A DNA stretch of 64,000 nt from Chaetoderma sp. LZ-2023a (taxonomy: Eukaryota > Mollusca > Caudofoveata > Chaetodermatida > Chaetodermatidae): positions 87,198,506 to 87,262,505 of the forward strand of contig CM067369.1 in NCBI GenBank assembly GCA_034401795.1, given 5' to 3'. The position numbers and the translations under genes were made by a program. Below, one piece after another: positions 12,407-22,800 of the stretch (its first letter is position 1; the number at the start of each line of letters is the position of its first letter). Under the pieces are notes generated by a model that saw nothing but the letters and a program-made list of their open reading frames with translations, was not told the DNA's origin and made no database searches.

Positions 12407-12764
12407 AGACCAAGCACAACGGTAGCAAAAGTGGCTTTAATATACACGATTGTGCGATAAATAATATAATAAAATGTTTTATTTTAAAATATTACTCTGT
12501 TTTACGTTGTATTTGGCAATTCTGTGTTGTCCTAAAAAAAACCGAAATAGAAACGCTCTATATTGTATGACGTCATCGGAGGGACCTATAGCTATCGCGC
12601 GAGGTGCAGTGCTAATAAGTCATTGTGACCCTGTTGCGCGATCGCGGATTGTTGTCAAATATGCCTAACCGTTGTGCGGCTTGAAGCTGCGGTAATACTG
12701 CAAACCAAACAAATGGAATTTCGCTGCATATTTTTCCGAACAAATAAAATTTATAGGCTAGGGT

Positions 12765-12885
12765 GCAGCTATAGTTTTCAGGAAATTGATAGCTAGGGCA
12801 TTCTGGGATCGATCAATCCAAACACGGCGAGGTGTGGGTGGAGCTTAGCTAGTGATGGGCGGGGCATAGCTAAAAATGGAAAGGT
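12765..12885. repeat. Family 1 inverted-repeat element, half copy
   Basis: Contains the conserved flank of family 1 in reverse orientation: TTTTCAGGAAATTGATAG, GGATCGATCAATCC, GTGTGGGTGGAGCTTAGC and GGGCGGGGCATAGC. The same blocks recur at 16.6, 19.1, 20.5, 24.8, 30.4 and 32.6 kb. Confidence 0.75.
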
Positions 12886-13149
12886 CCATTACGACGTCAT
12901 TCACCACTAGTCATATGGGAAAATACCACACAAATCTATGGGGAATGCCTAAAATATTGCGAGATGGTATATTGTGACGTAAACGATGACGTCATTAGGT
13001 CAATGACGTCATGTGACATCACAAAGGCGCTGTTGGTTAGCTGTTGGACGATTTTGTCACGCAATTTGTGCTTGTGTGGCCAATCCAGTTAGTATATAGA
13101 TCAATGGAATTATCACCGTGTATATAGCAATGTATAGTTATCCGTAAAT

Positions 13150-14410
13150 TGTGGACATTTTTATTCTTGACTTTGAAAAAGCTTTTGATACTATTCGACA
13201 TGAAATTTTGAAATCCAAAATGCACAAATATGGTGAGTCAGAAAACATACTATATAGGATTGATTCATCCTTAACCGGTCGCAAACTGTGCGTAGTAGTC
13301 AATGGTGCCAAATCAAATGTTGCTGGCGTTGTATCTGGTTCAGAATTGAGAGAGGTACGGAAACTGTAAGAAATAGCATCAAGGAACCGTTCGAGGCCTG
13401 TTACGGGTATCAGTCCACATAAATGATAGAGTCCAGGACATATCCTTAGAGATCAGGCTATTCGCTGGGAAATCGTTGACCCCAAGGACTGTGAGGCACT
13501 TCAAAAAGACATAAACATGTTATGTAACTGGGCTACCACTTGGGCAATGCGCTTCCAACCAGTAAAATGCAACATGACGAGCCTAACCAGAAAAAACAAA
13601 CCATCAAATTCGACTACACACTAGAAGGAGACAGTCTAAGTTTTGCTTCATCAGTAAAGTACTTGGGGAACATCACCAATGACATACGCTGTAACAAACA
13701 CATCACTGAGATCTGCAGCAAATCATATGGAACCTTGGGACTATTGTGGAGAAATGTATCATTCTGTTCCCAAGAACTCAGACGTCAAGCATACATGTGA
13801 CTGATTAGACCAGTTCTGGAATATTCAAGTACAGTTTGGTACCCTCATTAAATAACTCTTCAAGACAAACTAGAAAATGTGCGAAACCGTGCAGCTAGAC
13901 TTATCACCTCAAACTATTGCTACGAACCAGAGAGTATGACACATAAAATGGAAACCCGAAAACTCCCACCGTTGTCAGACAGAAGGAAACAGAACCACCT
14001 TATTTTGTTCTACAAAGGTCTACAGCAACAAGCAAAGATATCATTAGATAAGATAAGATAAGATAAGATTGATTTGCAGAACGCAGGCTAAAAAGCCTCT
14101 ATGTTCCGTTTTGTGTTAGGCTGCTATGATAGTTAAATCCTAGTTCTTGGTTTGCCCAGTATGTGTCTAATCTATTCTTGAAGATGTTTAAATTTTTCGA
14201 TGTTACAATTAGACAGTCTACAGACTCCAATTCGGAAAACTAAAAGCATGCACAACAGCCACTTCAACAGAATTTACGCAATAACCGACGTCTTTAAACT
14301 CAGGTTTATTCCGAGTACGATAAGAGATTAGAACAAACTATCACAGGATCTTCTAAGCAGTTCAGAATACTCTGCAAATCCTACAAATAAATTTACCGAA
14401 TTATTAAAAT
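13150..14410 (+). mobile_element. LINE 3' part (CR1/jockey-like), decayed
   Basis: Plus-strand fragments of a LINE reverse transcriptase. ILDFEKAFDTIRHEIL at 13,155-13,205 is the RT block with the first catalytic Asp. After a deletion, the C-terminal part reads VKYLGNITNDIRCNKHI (13,640-13,705), LRRQAYM, then LIRPVLEYSSTVWYPH (13,801-13,850) and RNRAARLITSNYCYE (13,882-13,926). The end (about 14,290-14,395) resembles the terminal FIPSTIRD-NKL block. Stops and a frame change between blocks show that it is dead. A second LINE tail is inserted at 14,047-14,225. Confidence 0.8.
14047..14225 (-). mobile_element. 5'-truncated LINE 3' tail with (TTATC)n end, nested in another LINE
   Basis: On the minus strand this short piece reads FKNRLDTYWANQELGFNY, a typical C-terminal end of CR1-like ORF2 proteins, then ends in a (TTATC)n tail seen on the plus strand as GATAA repeats at 14,047-14,069. 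It sits inside the coding remnant of the plus-strand LINE, so it inserted later. The simple five-base tail is a usual sign of target-primed insertion. Confidence 0.65.
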
Positions 14411-14411
14411 G

Positions 14412-14669
14412 ATTTAGTATGTGTATGTATACGTCAAACAAACATGGTAATCAGTAATTTCAATAAATATCAGATAGTGAGATAGACATGCATATAAGAT
14501 TTAAATAACGTTACTTACTCATGTAAAAAAGACAGAGAGACTCACGCACATTTACACGGACTCACGCACCAATGCACGGTGTACGCACATATGAACCGAC
14601 ACACCTATGCACACATCTACGCGCGCGCACACCCACGCACGCACGCACGCACACGCCCGCCCACCCGAC

Positions 14670-14709
<40 letters not shown>

Positions 14710-15684
14710 CATTACACAAACGGTTTGTCATCGTGACGTGGAAAACATTTATAACTGAGACGTACCTATCTGAAAGATTACTAAAAAGATTTAACAAAAG
14801 ATTTGGGCTTCAGGCTCGCCAGGTCAAGAGGTCATATGCAAATAATACTTAAGACAGGAACCCACAATATTGAGGCTAGCTACTTCCTCAAAATCCCCAG
14901 ATCCGAATCCGGATATCTACAAGCTGTATGGTCCTAAGGAGTTGAGATTGTGACGGAATTACAAATAAATACTGCACAATGACCAGAGGTTAAGTTTGAA
15001 TATCAGCTGAACACGAATGTGGAAGCATACTATAAACTCCACTTACAACTATGCCTATGTATTCGCCTGGAAAGTGCATAGTGTATGTACTGTTAAATGC
15101 TCTTGTGCCATTTTATATTGTCTGATAAAATAGAAGTGGTATGTAGAGTATTTCCCTCATCCTTTACTTTAAATGCGTTCCTGTGCTAAGAAGACAGTAT
15201 GCCCAGGGTTGTAATACTGCCCACCACATTGCCCACAATGCCTCTCTACATACCGTGACAATACAATATATTTGTATTACTCTGTGATTACGATTTAACA
15301 ATTGTCGATTTAAAAATTTCCCATTCCTGTTTGTAGCTGCTAAAGAATAGGATTTAAGTCTTAGCTCTGCTAATCCGGAGGTTCCATCTTATACAGCATG
15401 GATTATCACCTCTTATGTCAAGCTTGCATTGATTGTTAACCCAGGGCCTGTTATTCTAAAGTGTTAAATCCATAGGTCGTTATATCTGCAGAGAGCAGTA
15501 AGCATATCTCCATAATTATTAATTCCAACGAGGGTGGGATCGTCCTACACTCTTGAGCGAACCGGGTTCATCGTGCACGGTAGCGCTGATCAGGACACTA
15601 AACCTACACGCATTACTTGTGCATGAACCTTAGAAAGGTCCAACAAGTTTTGTGAAATCCTCATTTCTATACCCGAACATTACA
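14412..15684. other. No gene; one stray GTGACGGAATTAC at 14,950-14,962
   Basis: Apart from the microsatellite at 14.62-14.71 kb I see no gene. The 13-base motif at 14,950-14,962 is identical to the motif clustered around the transposase gene 30 kb away, so a small relative or relic of that transposon may lie here. No second copy was found within this stretch. Confidence 0.5.
14622..14711. repeat. (ACGC)n microsatellite
   Basis: Runs of ACGC with a few CCGC/CCAC interruptions. ORFs on both strands here are products of the repeat and are not genes. Confidence 0.9.
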
Positions 15685-15968
15685 TTAAAGGTGCATATTC
15701 ACACCAAAATGCTTGAAAATAAAATTGCTAAAATTTTATACTTTTAGAGGCTTAAATTGTGTTTTCTTATGATTTTTTGTTGTGATGTTGAAACAGGCAC
15801 TCGTGTTTCAAAACTTAATATTTGTGGTTATTATTTGTAAGGAATTCATGATATCTTAAAACGTATTTCGTTTCATTACATCTGGGCACACAATTTAAAC
15901 CTCTAAATGTATACAATTGTAACAATTTTATTTTAAAGCAATTTTAATGTGAATATACACATTTAAGA
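15685..15968. repeat. Inverted-repeat MITE-like element (family 3), copy 1
   Basis: The left arm begins TTAAAGGTGCATATTCACAC and the right arm ends AATGTGAATATACACATTTAA, with pairing extending about 80 bases inward (CTTTTAGAGGCTTAAATTGTG against CACAATTTAAACCTCTAAA). A small central hairpin reads TTGAAACA...TGTTTCAA. A second copy is at 53,672-54,020. No coding capacity; the layout fits a non-autonomous DNA element. Confidence 0.8.
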
Positions 15969-16315
15969 CATGTATTGGACGTATTTTCAAGCCAGGTCCG
16001 AAGCTCTTATGACCAGCAATTTGAAATGAGGGATTTGTCTAGCAGACTCCTGGAAATCTGTATATACAACATATCGAAGTCGGGTTTAACGGATTTCCGA
16101 TCAAGATAAATGGATCATTTTCCATCAGCGTGATATCATGGAATTACGTGGCATTGTAGTAAGTTGATTCAAGAAATAAAACCCCGGTATCGGTTATCAG
16201 ATTTGCTTGTCAAATGGGCGGGTTGGCGGTCCGACACCACCGACCACAGCGGCCACACTGGCGTTCAGCGTGCACCATTCTTGTCCATATAGGGGGACTT
16301 GGATCAGTCTGGTGA

Positions 16316-16705
16316 TAGATAATTCCAGTCTATCGATCAATCATATTACGTTATAATCAACTACGTCACATGTAGGCTGACGTCATAACAAATTATGTCA
16401 TGAATGACGTACTTAAGACCATCATAAACGCGTAATAGTCTGTCTAGTTGTACTATTTGTGTGTCTTTACTATCTTGTAAACAGTATGTTGAATATTTTG
16501 AAACTAATTTGCTTGCAGTAACAGCGTCCAGTCAAATTGTGTTAAAAATATCCAACAGCTTATAAGCTGTATAGCTTTCTGGAAATTAAGATTCAGGGAG
16601 TCCAGGCATTGATCGATCCCAACACGGATAAAGCATGGGCGGAGCTTAGCTAGGAATCAGCAGGGCATAGGTAAAACGGGATTCATCCATTGGTTTCCTT
16701 CATAG
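16316..16705. repeat. Family 1 inverted-repeat element, reverse copy
   Basis: In reverse orientation it carries the TCATGAATGACGT/GACGTCATAA half, the palindrome (TTGAATATTTTGAAACTAAT ... ATATCCAACAGC) at about 16,488-16,560, the TTTCTGGAAATTAAGATTCA block and GTGGGCGG-type promoter-like boxes. It ends GGATTCATCCATTGG, matching the family terminal repeat. A small extra piece of the same family is at 16,835-16,900. Confidence 0.75.
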
Positions 16706-17171
16706 CTTGTACATCCTGAAGGGTCATAATCGAGGTCGTCTTTACTGACTTTTTACGTCAAATTACGAGCATACTTACCTCCACGATAATCTTATCACAA
16801 ACGAGCGATACATCTAATTTATACCTATTCCTGCCCATTTCTAGTCAAGGTCTGCCCATTTCTAGCTAAGCTCCGGCCATGTTTCCGAGTGTTGGAATCG
16901 ATTTATATACTGCGATTCATTAATTTGAAGGTAATTATACTGGTAAATCTTTGGGTATTCTGAAACTAATATGACTGTGGGCTGGCTGTCAACGCATAAG
17001 ACAGCATAACGTCTACAGGTTATTTTATTTTCAAGTAATTTGATGGGAAGCAAACTGTTGAAGATTTTAAAATTGATTTAACCGCGAACAGCTTTTCAAA
17101 GTAATATCAAAGTATTTAACAGAAACATTTCTACATTATAGTTAACCGGAGGTCGGCCCTGAGTCTTAGTT

Positions 17172-17200
17172 TTCTCAGTTTCAGTTTTCTTTATTCACTC
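17172..17200 (-). repeat. Short LINE/SINE-type 3' tail (GTGAATAAAGAAAACTGAAA)
   Basis: Read on the minus strand, this is GTGAATAAAGAAAACTGAAAC, a polyadenylation-like tail ending in CTGAAA repeats. The same 24-base block occurs at 44,905-44,930. It is probably the 3' end of an unidentified retroposon. Confidence 0.45.
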
Positions 17201-17214
17201 TGGCTATATAACTA

Positions 17215-17790
17215 ACATACACTATACATCATGTATCATTCCTGTGTTCTGCGGCTGTAATAGTAGAAGTACTGCTGCAATCAGTCCTTCTTCGCTTTTT
17301 ATCGCCGTGTCTTGACCTCAGCCGAAATTCTTAGCTTCTCATGTCCATTCTTGATTTGAGAGTACCGAGTCCTGCTTTCTTGAGGTCACCTCGTAGCACG
17401 CTTAACATATTTATGCAATGACACTCTCGCCTGACTTTAGATTTGCTGGCTCCACGGCAGATTTCAAGGCTCTCTGTGCTGGTGTCTCTTCTGGAATCCT
17501 TAGCACATGGCCAAACATGGACCGTCTTTGCTGCGCGACTTTTACAGACAGCGACGACGTATTACACGTCTTGTATAGTGCATCATTGGAAAGTATGCTG
17601 CCTGGCCACCAGTTTCCAGTGACGGTGCGTATGTGTTTGCGGTGGCAGGCATCGAGTTTGTCTAGAGCTGTATTTGAAGTTGGCCCGCTGTTGCAGTTAT
17701 ACAGCATCAAGGATACGCAGGTTGCGTTGTATACTCGTTTTGTCAAGGGCATCTCTGATCTACGAATCTACAGCTTCCAGAAGGAATGGA
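17215..17790 (-). mobile_element. RTE-like LINE 3' fragment (same family as 58.4-61.6 kb)
   Basis: The minus-strand reading at 17,411-17,752 includes YNATCVSLMLYNCNSG, LDACHRKHIRTVTG and QQRRSMFGHVLRIPEETPAQ, nearly the same as the C-terminal region of the LINE at 58,376-61,582. The untranslated tail (a TCTGCGGCTGTAATAGTAG-like block near 17,251) matches the end of that copy as well. It is strongly 5'-truncated. Confidence 0.85.
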
Positions 17791-17962
17791 AAGCTATGTT
17801 CCCCATAACGCAATATTATAACACATCAATATATCAATAATGTAAATTGTATGTTTACAGACTGACACATATTCTGACCAGATAGACGCACGTGCACATC
17901 TTCAAGTGGTAAAGATAATAGTTTTACTTCCAAGCATGTTGGAGTAAATGTGCGCCTTTGAC

Positions 17963-18358
17963 CCGTCTTGTGTCACCAGCACCTCAAAGCACTCAAAATC
18001 CTACTTGATATGTTAATTAAACATTTGAATGGTCAATATTTTTCACGATATTTTAATTTTAGAAGACTATTTTTTGTAAATTTACCAGTGAATCCTTTTT
18101 CGCCGGCTTGATCATTAAAGGGGTAATGGTAAAGAAAATTAAAGTTTTTACTTAGCCAGTGTCTAACTGCAGGCCGAGAGAAGTGTATTTTTAAAAATTT
18201 ACCAGTACAATGACTGGCTCGGTTACCGAGCCAGTCATTCTAGTGGTGAATTCTCAAAGATACTCTACTCTAGGCCTTTCAAATAGCCATGTCTGAAGAC
18301 AACTTCAACGCAGTTTTTGGTCAGTTTGACCATGTGGGTTAACTTGACACAAGAGGGG
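17963..18358. repeat. Inverted-repeat element (family 2), copy 1
   Basis: Terminal repeats CTTGTGTCA (about 17,967) and TGACACAAG (about 18,345) enclose roughly 395 bp. A central 31-base palindrome (18,209-18,239) has arms AATGACTGGCTCGGT and ACCGAGCCAGTCATT around one base. The flanking CCAGT/AGTGG boxes pair as well. There is no coding capacity. Copy 2 is at 31,876-32,277 and a fragment at 28,130-28,290. Confidence 0.8.
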
Positions 18359-19033
18359 CTAAATTTTGTGATTGAAGGGCGTGTATATACTTGCCCAACT
18401 CAACACATTAGCATATAGCTGCGTATGCTTTGTTTGCATTGCATACCCATATACTTACTTTTTAGGATTTTTTTTGTGAGGTATCTGGTTATATCTTCCT
18501 ATTTTGGCTGATATCCGGATACAGTTTTTATATTTGGCTTGGACCCTGAAACCGAGAAAAAATACACATTAGCAGTGATGGAGTAACTAGAGGCTAGCAA
18601 CCCGTACAATGGGAAAAAATCCGAATTGTTACTCAAGTATCTGACGTCATATGACAACCATTCACGTCACTAGGTTAGCAAACGTCGCAATACCCCAGTC
18701 AGGAAAATGTTACGGTCCGTCACTAGTGTGTGGTAACCGACTCCCTCATTCCAGTTGTAATATTTCAATATAGTCGAAATAGTCTTTACTTGGTTACAAA
18801 TGGACATTGACGAAATAAAAATGTGGGTGTCATTTATCATTTATTTTTCAAGCCAGCTAAAACGACATATCAGTGGTCACGGAAATATCCATTTACACGA
18901 CATTACAAAATATAAGCTATCTTTTTGTAAATGCCAGCAGTAAAATTACAATTATTCGTATCTCATGGTCTGCAAATAGACATTGAGTCAGCAAAGTTTT
19001 ACATTTTTTTTTTGGAAAGTTCACTAAGAGTTT

Positions 19034-19416
19034 AATGGAGGAATCCAGTTTTAGCTACGCCCGCCCATCTCTAGCTAAGCTCCACCCACACTTCGCTGTG
19101 TTTGGATCGATCGATCCATGAACTGCCTGACTATCAAGTTCCAGAAAACCACACAGCTAAGCTGTTGAATATTTTGTTACTAATTTGATAGGCAGCAACA
19201 GCACCCAGTCAAATTAGTTTCAAAATATCCAACAACATGTTTATTAAACGGTAAAGACATACAATTCGTACAACACCGGATAGTCCGTCATCAATTAAGC
19301 GTTCTTGGCGAAGCTATTTACGTCATTCATGACGCAAATAATTATGGCTTCATCCTACACGTCACGTAGGTGATAATGACGTCATATTATTGATGGATAA
19401 ACCGGAATCGTCCATT
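19034..19416. repeat. Family 1 inverted-repeat element, best-preserved full copy
   Basis: Begins AATGGAGGAATCCAGTTT and ends with the inverted relative AAACCGGAATCGTCCATT, giving terminal repeats of about 18 bases with a few mismatches. Order inside: CCGCCC boxes, GGATCGATCGATCC, the TCCAGAAAACC block, the central palindrome around 19,163-19,233, the AAAGACATACAATTCGTACA block and two GACGTCAT-like boxes. The length is 383 bp, with no ORF. It lies just beside the galactosyltransferase exon. Confidence 0.85.
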
Positions 19417-19498
19417 GATATTGCTAGCATTTTGAATGCTTTGACACAAGAAAGGTTGATGTTATTACAAAATTCATTACCACCTTCTCGTCCCTCAC

Positions 19499-19621
19499 CT
19501 TTCTGCGATGTCGTCGTCCTCACCTCCCCAACCAAAGTACTTGTTTGGGAAGCCATTAATACCCTGTATCTGCTCCACCGTGAAGGCTGTTACTCCACCA
19601 AAATATTTAGAATAAGCTGGT
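19499..19621 (-). CDS. Beta-1,4-galactosyltransferase internal exon (FGGV / WGGEDDD)
   Basis: A 123-bp exon on the minus strand. It is preceded by a pyrimidine-rich acceptor ending TCGTTTCAG and followed by the donor GTGAGG. In phase with the upstream exon it reads ...[15 protein letters not shown], then [22 protein letters not shown] and GWGGEDDD are hallmark blocks of the beta-1,4-galactosyltransferase family: the W-G-G-E-D-D-D segment binds the acceptor sugar and lies in the catalytic core of these Golgi type II membrane enzymes, which transfer galactose from UDP-galactose to GlcNAc or a related acceptor. The exon enters after two bases of a codon and also leaves after two. It is intact. 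The downstream exon was not found. The subfamily cannot be told. Confidence 0.88.
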
Positions 19622-19718
19622 CTGAAACGAGAGTAGCAACAGTATGCGGGATAAAATTAGAATAATGTGTGTGACGGGAATGTTTTTTTCACTGCTTCAC
19701 GTTATTTAAATAAGCTAA

Positions 19719-19722
19719 TAAA

Positions 19723-19777
<55 letters not shown>
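19719..19777. repeat. (AAT)n microsatellite
   Basis: About twenty uninterrupted AAT units. Confidence 0.95.
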
Positions 19778-20189
19778 TGCAATATGACAAATGCGTATCC
19801 AGCACAACATTACTGTGGAAATATCATGTATCATTGTAAGTCTTGGTGTAAATAATATTTAATTGAATTCATTCCAGTCGTAACTAATTTAACACTGACA
19901 CCAGCGTGTCTTTCTTTCACGGCAATATTACAGAACAGCAGCTAAATATGTTGAAAGGGATTTGTCTGGAAGCTGTCGTTGTTGCAATGGCACTGCTCCC
20001 TAATGTATGTCATTGCAATAGCATGCTCGATGTCGCTCTTCCTTTCAGCAATGTTCAAAATTTGATAAACTGATTAACAAATTGACACGGACGCATGCGC
20101 ACACACGAGCAACACGACCAGAAGATGAATAGATGATGGCTGTATGGTAGGATGGCCGTGTGGCTCCACGGCGGGCACACACGCCACAC

Positions 20190-20380
20190 GGCCAACTGAC
20201 CATCTGACTGACACACAAACTGGCCGACAAACCGACTGACTGACTGACTGACTGCCTAACTGACTGACCGACCAACCGACTGACCGACCGAATAAGACGG
20301 CTGACCGACTGACCAACTGACTCACGAACAAACAGCGATCGGGCCGGCCAACTGACAAAACCACCGATTAACTGATTGGC
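20190..20380. repeat. Degenerate (CTGA/CCGA)n tandem repeat
   Basis: Repeated ACTGACTGACCGACC-type tetranucleotide units. The minus-strand ORFs rich in Ser, Val and Gln across 20,045-20,419 are produced by this repeat. Confidence 0.8.
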
Positions 20381-20529
20381 CAACTGACGCGATATAATGC
20401 TCAAAATATTGATCGACATTCTGATAACGGATGTCGAACATACATTAACAGTGACTCTATTGAAGGAATACTAATCCATTATCAGGTGATATTTTGTCAT
20501 AATAGATTAGTGTACATCGGGTCCATATC

Positions 20530-20800
20530 ATTCACTCCCAGTTTATCTATGCCCCGCCCATCTCTAACTAAGCTCCGCCCGCCCTTGGCCCGTGTTGAAA
20601 TCAATCAATCCATGCACTCCCTGAATCTCAGTTTGCATACATCGATGCGTGTAAGCTGTTTAACATGTTGAAAGTTATTTTACTGGGCGCTATTGTTGCC
20701 GGACTATTATGCGTCTATGAATTGACTAAATCGCGTCATTCATGACGTAATTAATTATGACGTCAACCTATGTGACGTGGATTATGACCGTCACTACTAC
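20530..20800. repeat. Family 1 inverted-repeat element, diverged copy
   Basis: Contains ATGCCCCGCCCATCTCTAAC, CTAAGCTCCGCCCG, a shortened half palindrome (TACTGGGCGCTATTGTTGCC) and AAATCGCGTCATTCATGACG followed by ATTATGACGTCA. The right half of the central palindrome is deleted, which places the next block directly after the core. A degenerate (ACT)n stretch follows to about 20,865. Confidence 0.75.
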
Positions 20801-20900
20801 AACCGATGCTGCAACTACTGCTACCATGACTGCTACTAATACTATTGCTACTACTACCGATTACTAGGTTAAACAAGTAGTCATGGCATTACGGTATGTT

Positions 20901-20981
20901 GGCATTGACAGGGAATCGAACCCACAACCGACGAAAGTGCCAAGCATCATAGCCAACAAACGCTTCCGCCACACCAACGCC
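20901..20981 (-). tRNA. tRNA-like sequence (probable tRNA-derived SINE head or tRNA pseudogene)
   Basis: The minus strand starts GGCGTTGG and ends CAATGCC, which pair as an acceptor stem with one G-T. An A-box-like TGGCGGAAGCG follows position 8 and a B-box GGTTCGATTCC precedes the 3' strand. The T stem pairs only in part and no clean anticodon stem is visible, so a functional tRNA is unlikely. The extra length could be a Leu/Ser-type long variable arm. Other copies were not seen in this window. Confidence 0.5.
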
Positions 20982-21334
20982 GCAAGCCAAAGCCTTACGT
21001 TGCCGGTGACGTTTTCACGATGTGGATTTCTGATACGATGTGGCATTCTGTACTAGCTGATTTTGACCGTAGTTACTGTAACTGGCTAGCCAGTTAGTGA
21101 TTAATGTGCACAGAGGTCATACCAGTTAGTGATTTATGTGCAGAGGGTCACCCAGTAGCTCTCCTGTACGCATGCCACAGAGGCCACGCATTTTACAGCC
21201 ATTATACTTATTTATACAAAATGTGATTGTATTAAAGATAAGCAGTTGCAGAGATAAATGTAAAGCATACTATTCAGGATATACAAGAATCCCTGGTTGA
21301 TCCATTTCTGCTAGATGTAAATACAGACCATCTA

Positions 21335-22090
21335 AAGGCACGTGTATGCGTGAGCGATGGGACCTGACGATGTATGCGTGAACACTGGGACCTGACGGTG
21401 TATGCGTGAGCGGTGTGACCTGACGGTGTATGCGTGAGCGGTGGGACCTGCCGATGTATGCGTGAGCGGTGTAACTTGGCGATGTATGCGTGAACAGTGG
21501 GACCTGACGGTGTATGCGTGAGCGGTATGACCTGACGGTGTATGCGTGAGCGGTGTGACTTGGCGGTGTATGCGTGAGCAGTGGGACCTGACGGTGTATG
21601 CGTGAGCGATGGGACCTGGCGGTGTATGCGTGAGCGGTGGGACCTGGTGGTGTATGCGTGAGCGGTGGAACCTGATGGTGTATGCGTGAGCGGGGTGACC
21701 TGGCGGTGTATGCGTGAGCGGTGGAACCTGACGGTGTATGCGTGAGCGGTGGGACCTGACGGTGTATGCGTGAGCGGTGGGACCTGGCGGTGTATGCGTG
21801 AGTGGTGGAACCTGACGGTGTATGCATGAGCGGTGGGACCTGGTGGTGTATGCGTGAGCGGTGGGACCAGGTGGTGTATGCGTGAGTGTTGGGACCTGAC
21901 GGTGTATGTGTGAGCAGTGGGACATGACAGTGTATGCGTGAGCAGTGGGACATGACGGTATATGCGTGAGCAGTGGGACATGACGGTGTATGATACACCG
22001 TGAGCGGTATGACCTGACGGTGTATGCGTGAGCAGTGTGACCAGGAGGTTTACGCTTGATCGGTGGGTCCTGACGGCGCATGCGTGAACG
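21335..22090. repeat. 28-bp minisatellite, about 27 units
   Basis: The unit is close to GTATGCGTGAGCGGTGGGAC followed by CTGACGGT. Units vary at a few fixed positions (AGCGG/AGCAG, GGGACC/TGACC, GACGG/GGCGG). Because 28 is not a multiple of three and the unit has no stop in any minus frame, all three minus frames stay open for 240-310 codons. Those open frames are a repeat artefact unless proven otherwise. Confidence 0.95.
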
Positions 22091-22148
22091 GTCTGAACTG
22101 AGGGCTTGAGCCTTAGGCCGCGAAGTTTGCCGTATGTAGTTTGAAGAT

Positions 22149-22337
22149 TTGCACGTGCGGTTTTCAATCGATATTGGATCCTTAGGTGTAAATGTTGTTC
22201 ATTTTGCTTTTGCAATTGCTCTTGTATTCACCTTTACTGTTTTCTTTGGAGTCTTTATAAGAGGATATATGCCAGAATCCTGGGTGTTTTTGTTGGCTAC
22301 TTTGTCTAAATTTTCGTTTCAAGAAATGCAACAATAG
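22149..22337 (+). CDS. Short ORF with one hydrophobic segment, unidentified
   Basis: A 62-codon reading with a hydrophobic stretch VVHFAFAIALVFTFTVFFGV, then IRGYMPESWVFLLATLSKFS. The composition looks more protein-like than the neighbouring chance ORFs, and a possible acceptor (GATCCTTAG) precedes the hydrophobic part. It could be a host exon, a relic or chance. I do not recognise the family. Confidence 0.2.
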   Translation: MHVRFSIDIGSLGVNVVHFAFAIALVFTFTVFFGVFIRGYMPESWVFLLATLSKFSFQEMQQ

Positions 22338-22546
22338 GCATGAATCCACTGTAGCCGTAATGCGTTTGGCGCTGAATTGGTCCGTTTCATCACCGTTTCC
22401 TTATTTAGCGTTTCCTTGATTCATCTTCAGTCAGAGGCCACAGATCAGAGTCACTGATTTTTACAATCGTCATGTTCTTGACTATCAGTACCAGACCTTC
22501 CAAATTTAATATTTGGCAACAGTTCTCAGTTTATATGACTATGATT

Positions 22547-22670
22547 TGATTTGATTTAAACATATTTTATTGTAACAATTGCACAATGGGATCGGGCGCA
22601 AGTTCTTACAACTTAGATTTGCCCTCTCTCCCTACAGAATTATTATAAACAGCCAATGATTGAGAACACT
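22547..22670 (-). repeat. Retroposon 3' end, copy 1 (next to a (GA)n run)
   Basis: On the minus strand the segment ends ...TTACAATAAAATATGTTTAA, carrying a poly(A) signal-like AATAAA. A sibling copy with the same blocks (TCCCTACAGAATTATTA, CAAGTTCTGACAACTTA) lies at 33,111-33,215. Both are followed on the plus strand by a GA microsatellite. Probably the tail of a LINE or SINE family. Confidence 0.6.
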
Positions 22671-22676
22671 AAAAAG

Positions 22677-22719
22677 AGGTGAGAGAGAGACAATAAATTA
22701 AGAGGTGAGAGACAGAGAG

Positions 22720-22799
<80 letters not shown>
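22677..22799. repeat. (GA)n microsatellite
   Basis: A nearly pure GA run from about 22,718, preceded by impure GAGAGA stretches. Confidence 0.95.

Positions 22800-22800
<1 letters not shown>

Noticed and set aside
14552-14852. Cys/Val/Arg-rich minus ORF and His/Thr-rich plus ORF
   Set aside because: Both are translations of the (ACGC)n microsatellite.
16040-16140. Minus-strand piece reading WKMIHLS and GNPLNPTS in adjacent frames, considered as a downstream galactosyltransferase exon
   Set aside because: The match needs a frame change, there is no acceptor AG in a sensible place, and the blocks are too short.
19667-19855. ORF with a long Ile run
   Set aside because: Translation of the (AAT)n microsatellite.
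20045-20419. Ser/Val/Gln-rich minus ORFs
   Set aside because: They cover the degenerate CTGA repeat; no domain.
21270-22215. Three overlapping minus-strand ORFs of 242-313 codons rich in His, Ser, Arg and Thr
   Set aside because: They are the three frames of one 28-bp minisatellite; no start context or domain supports a gene.
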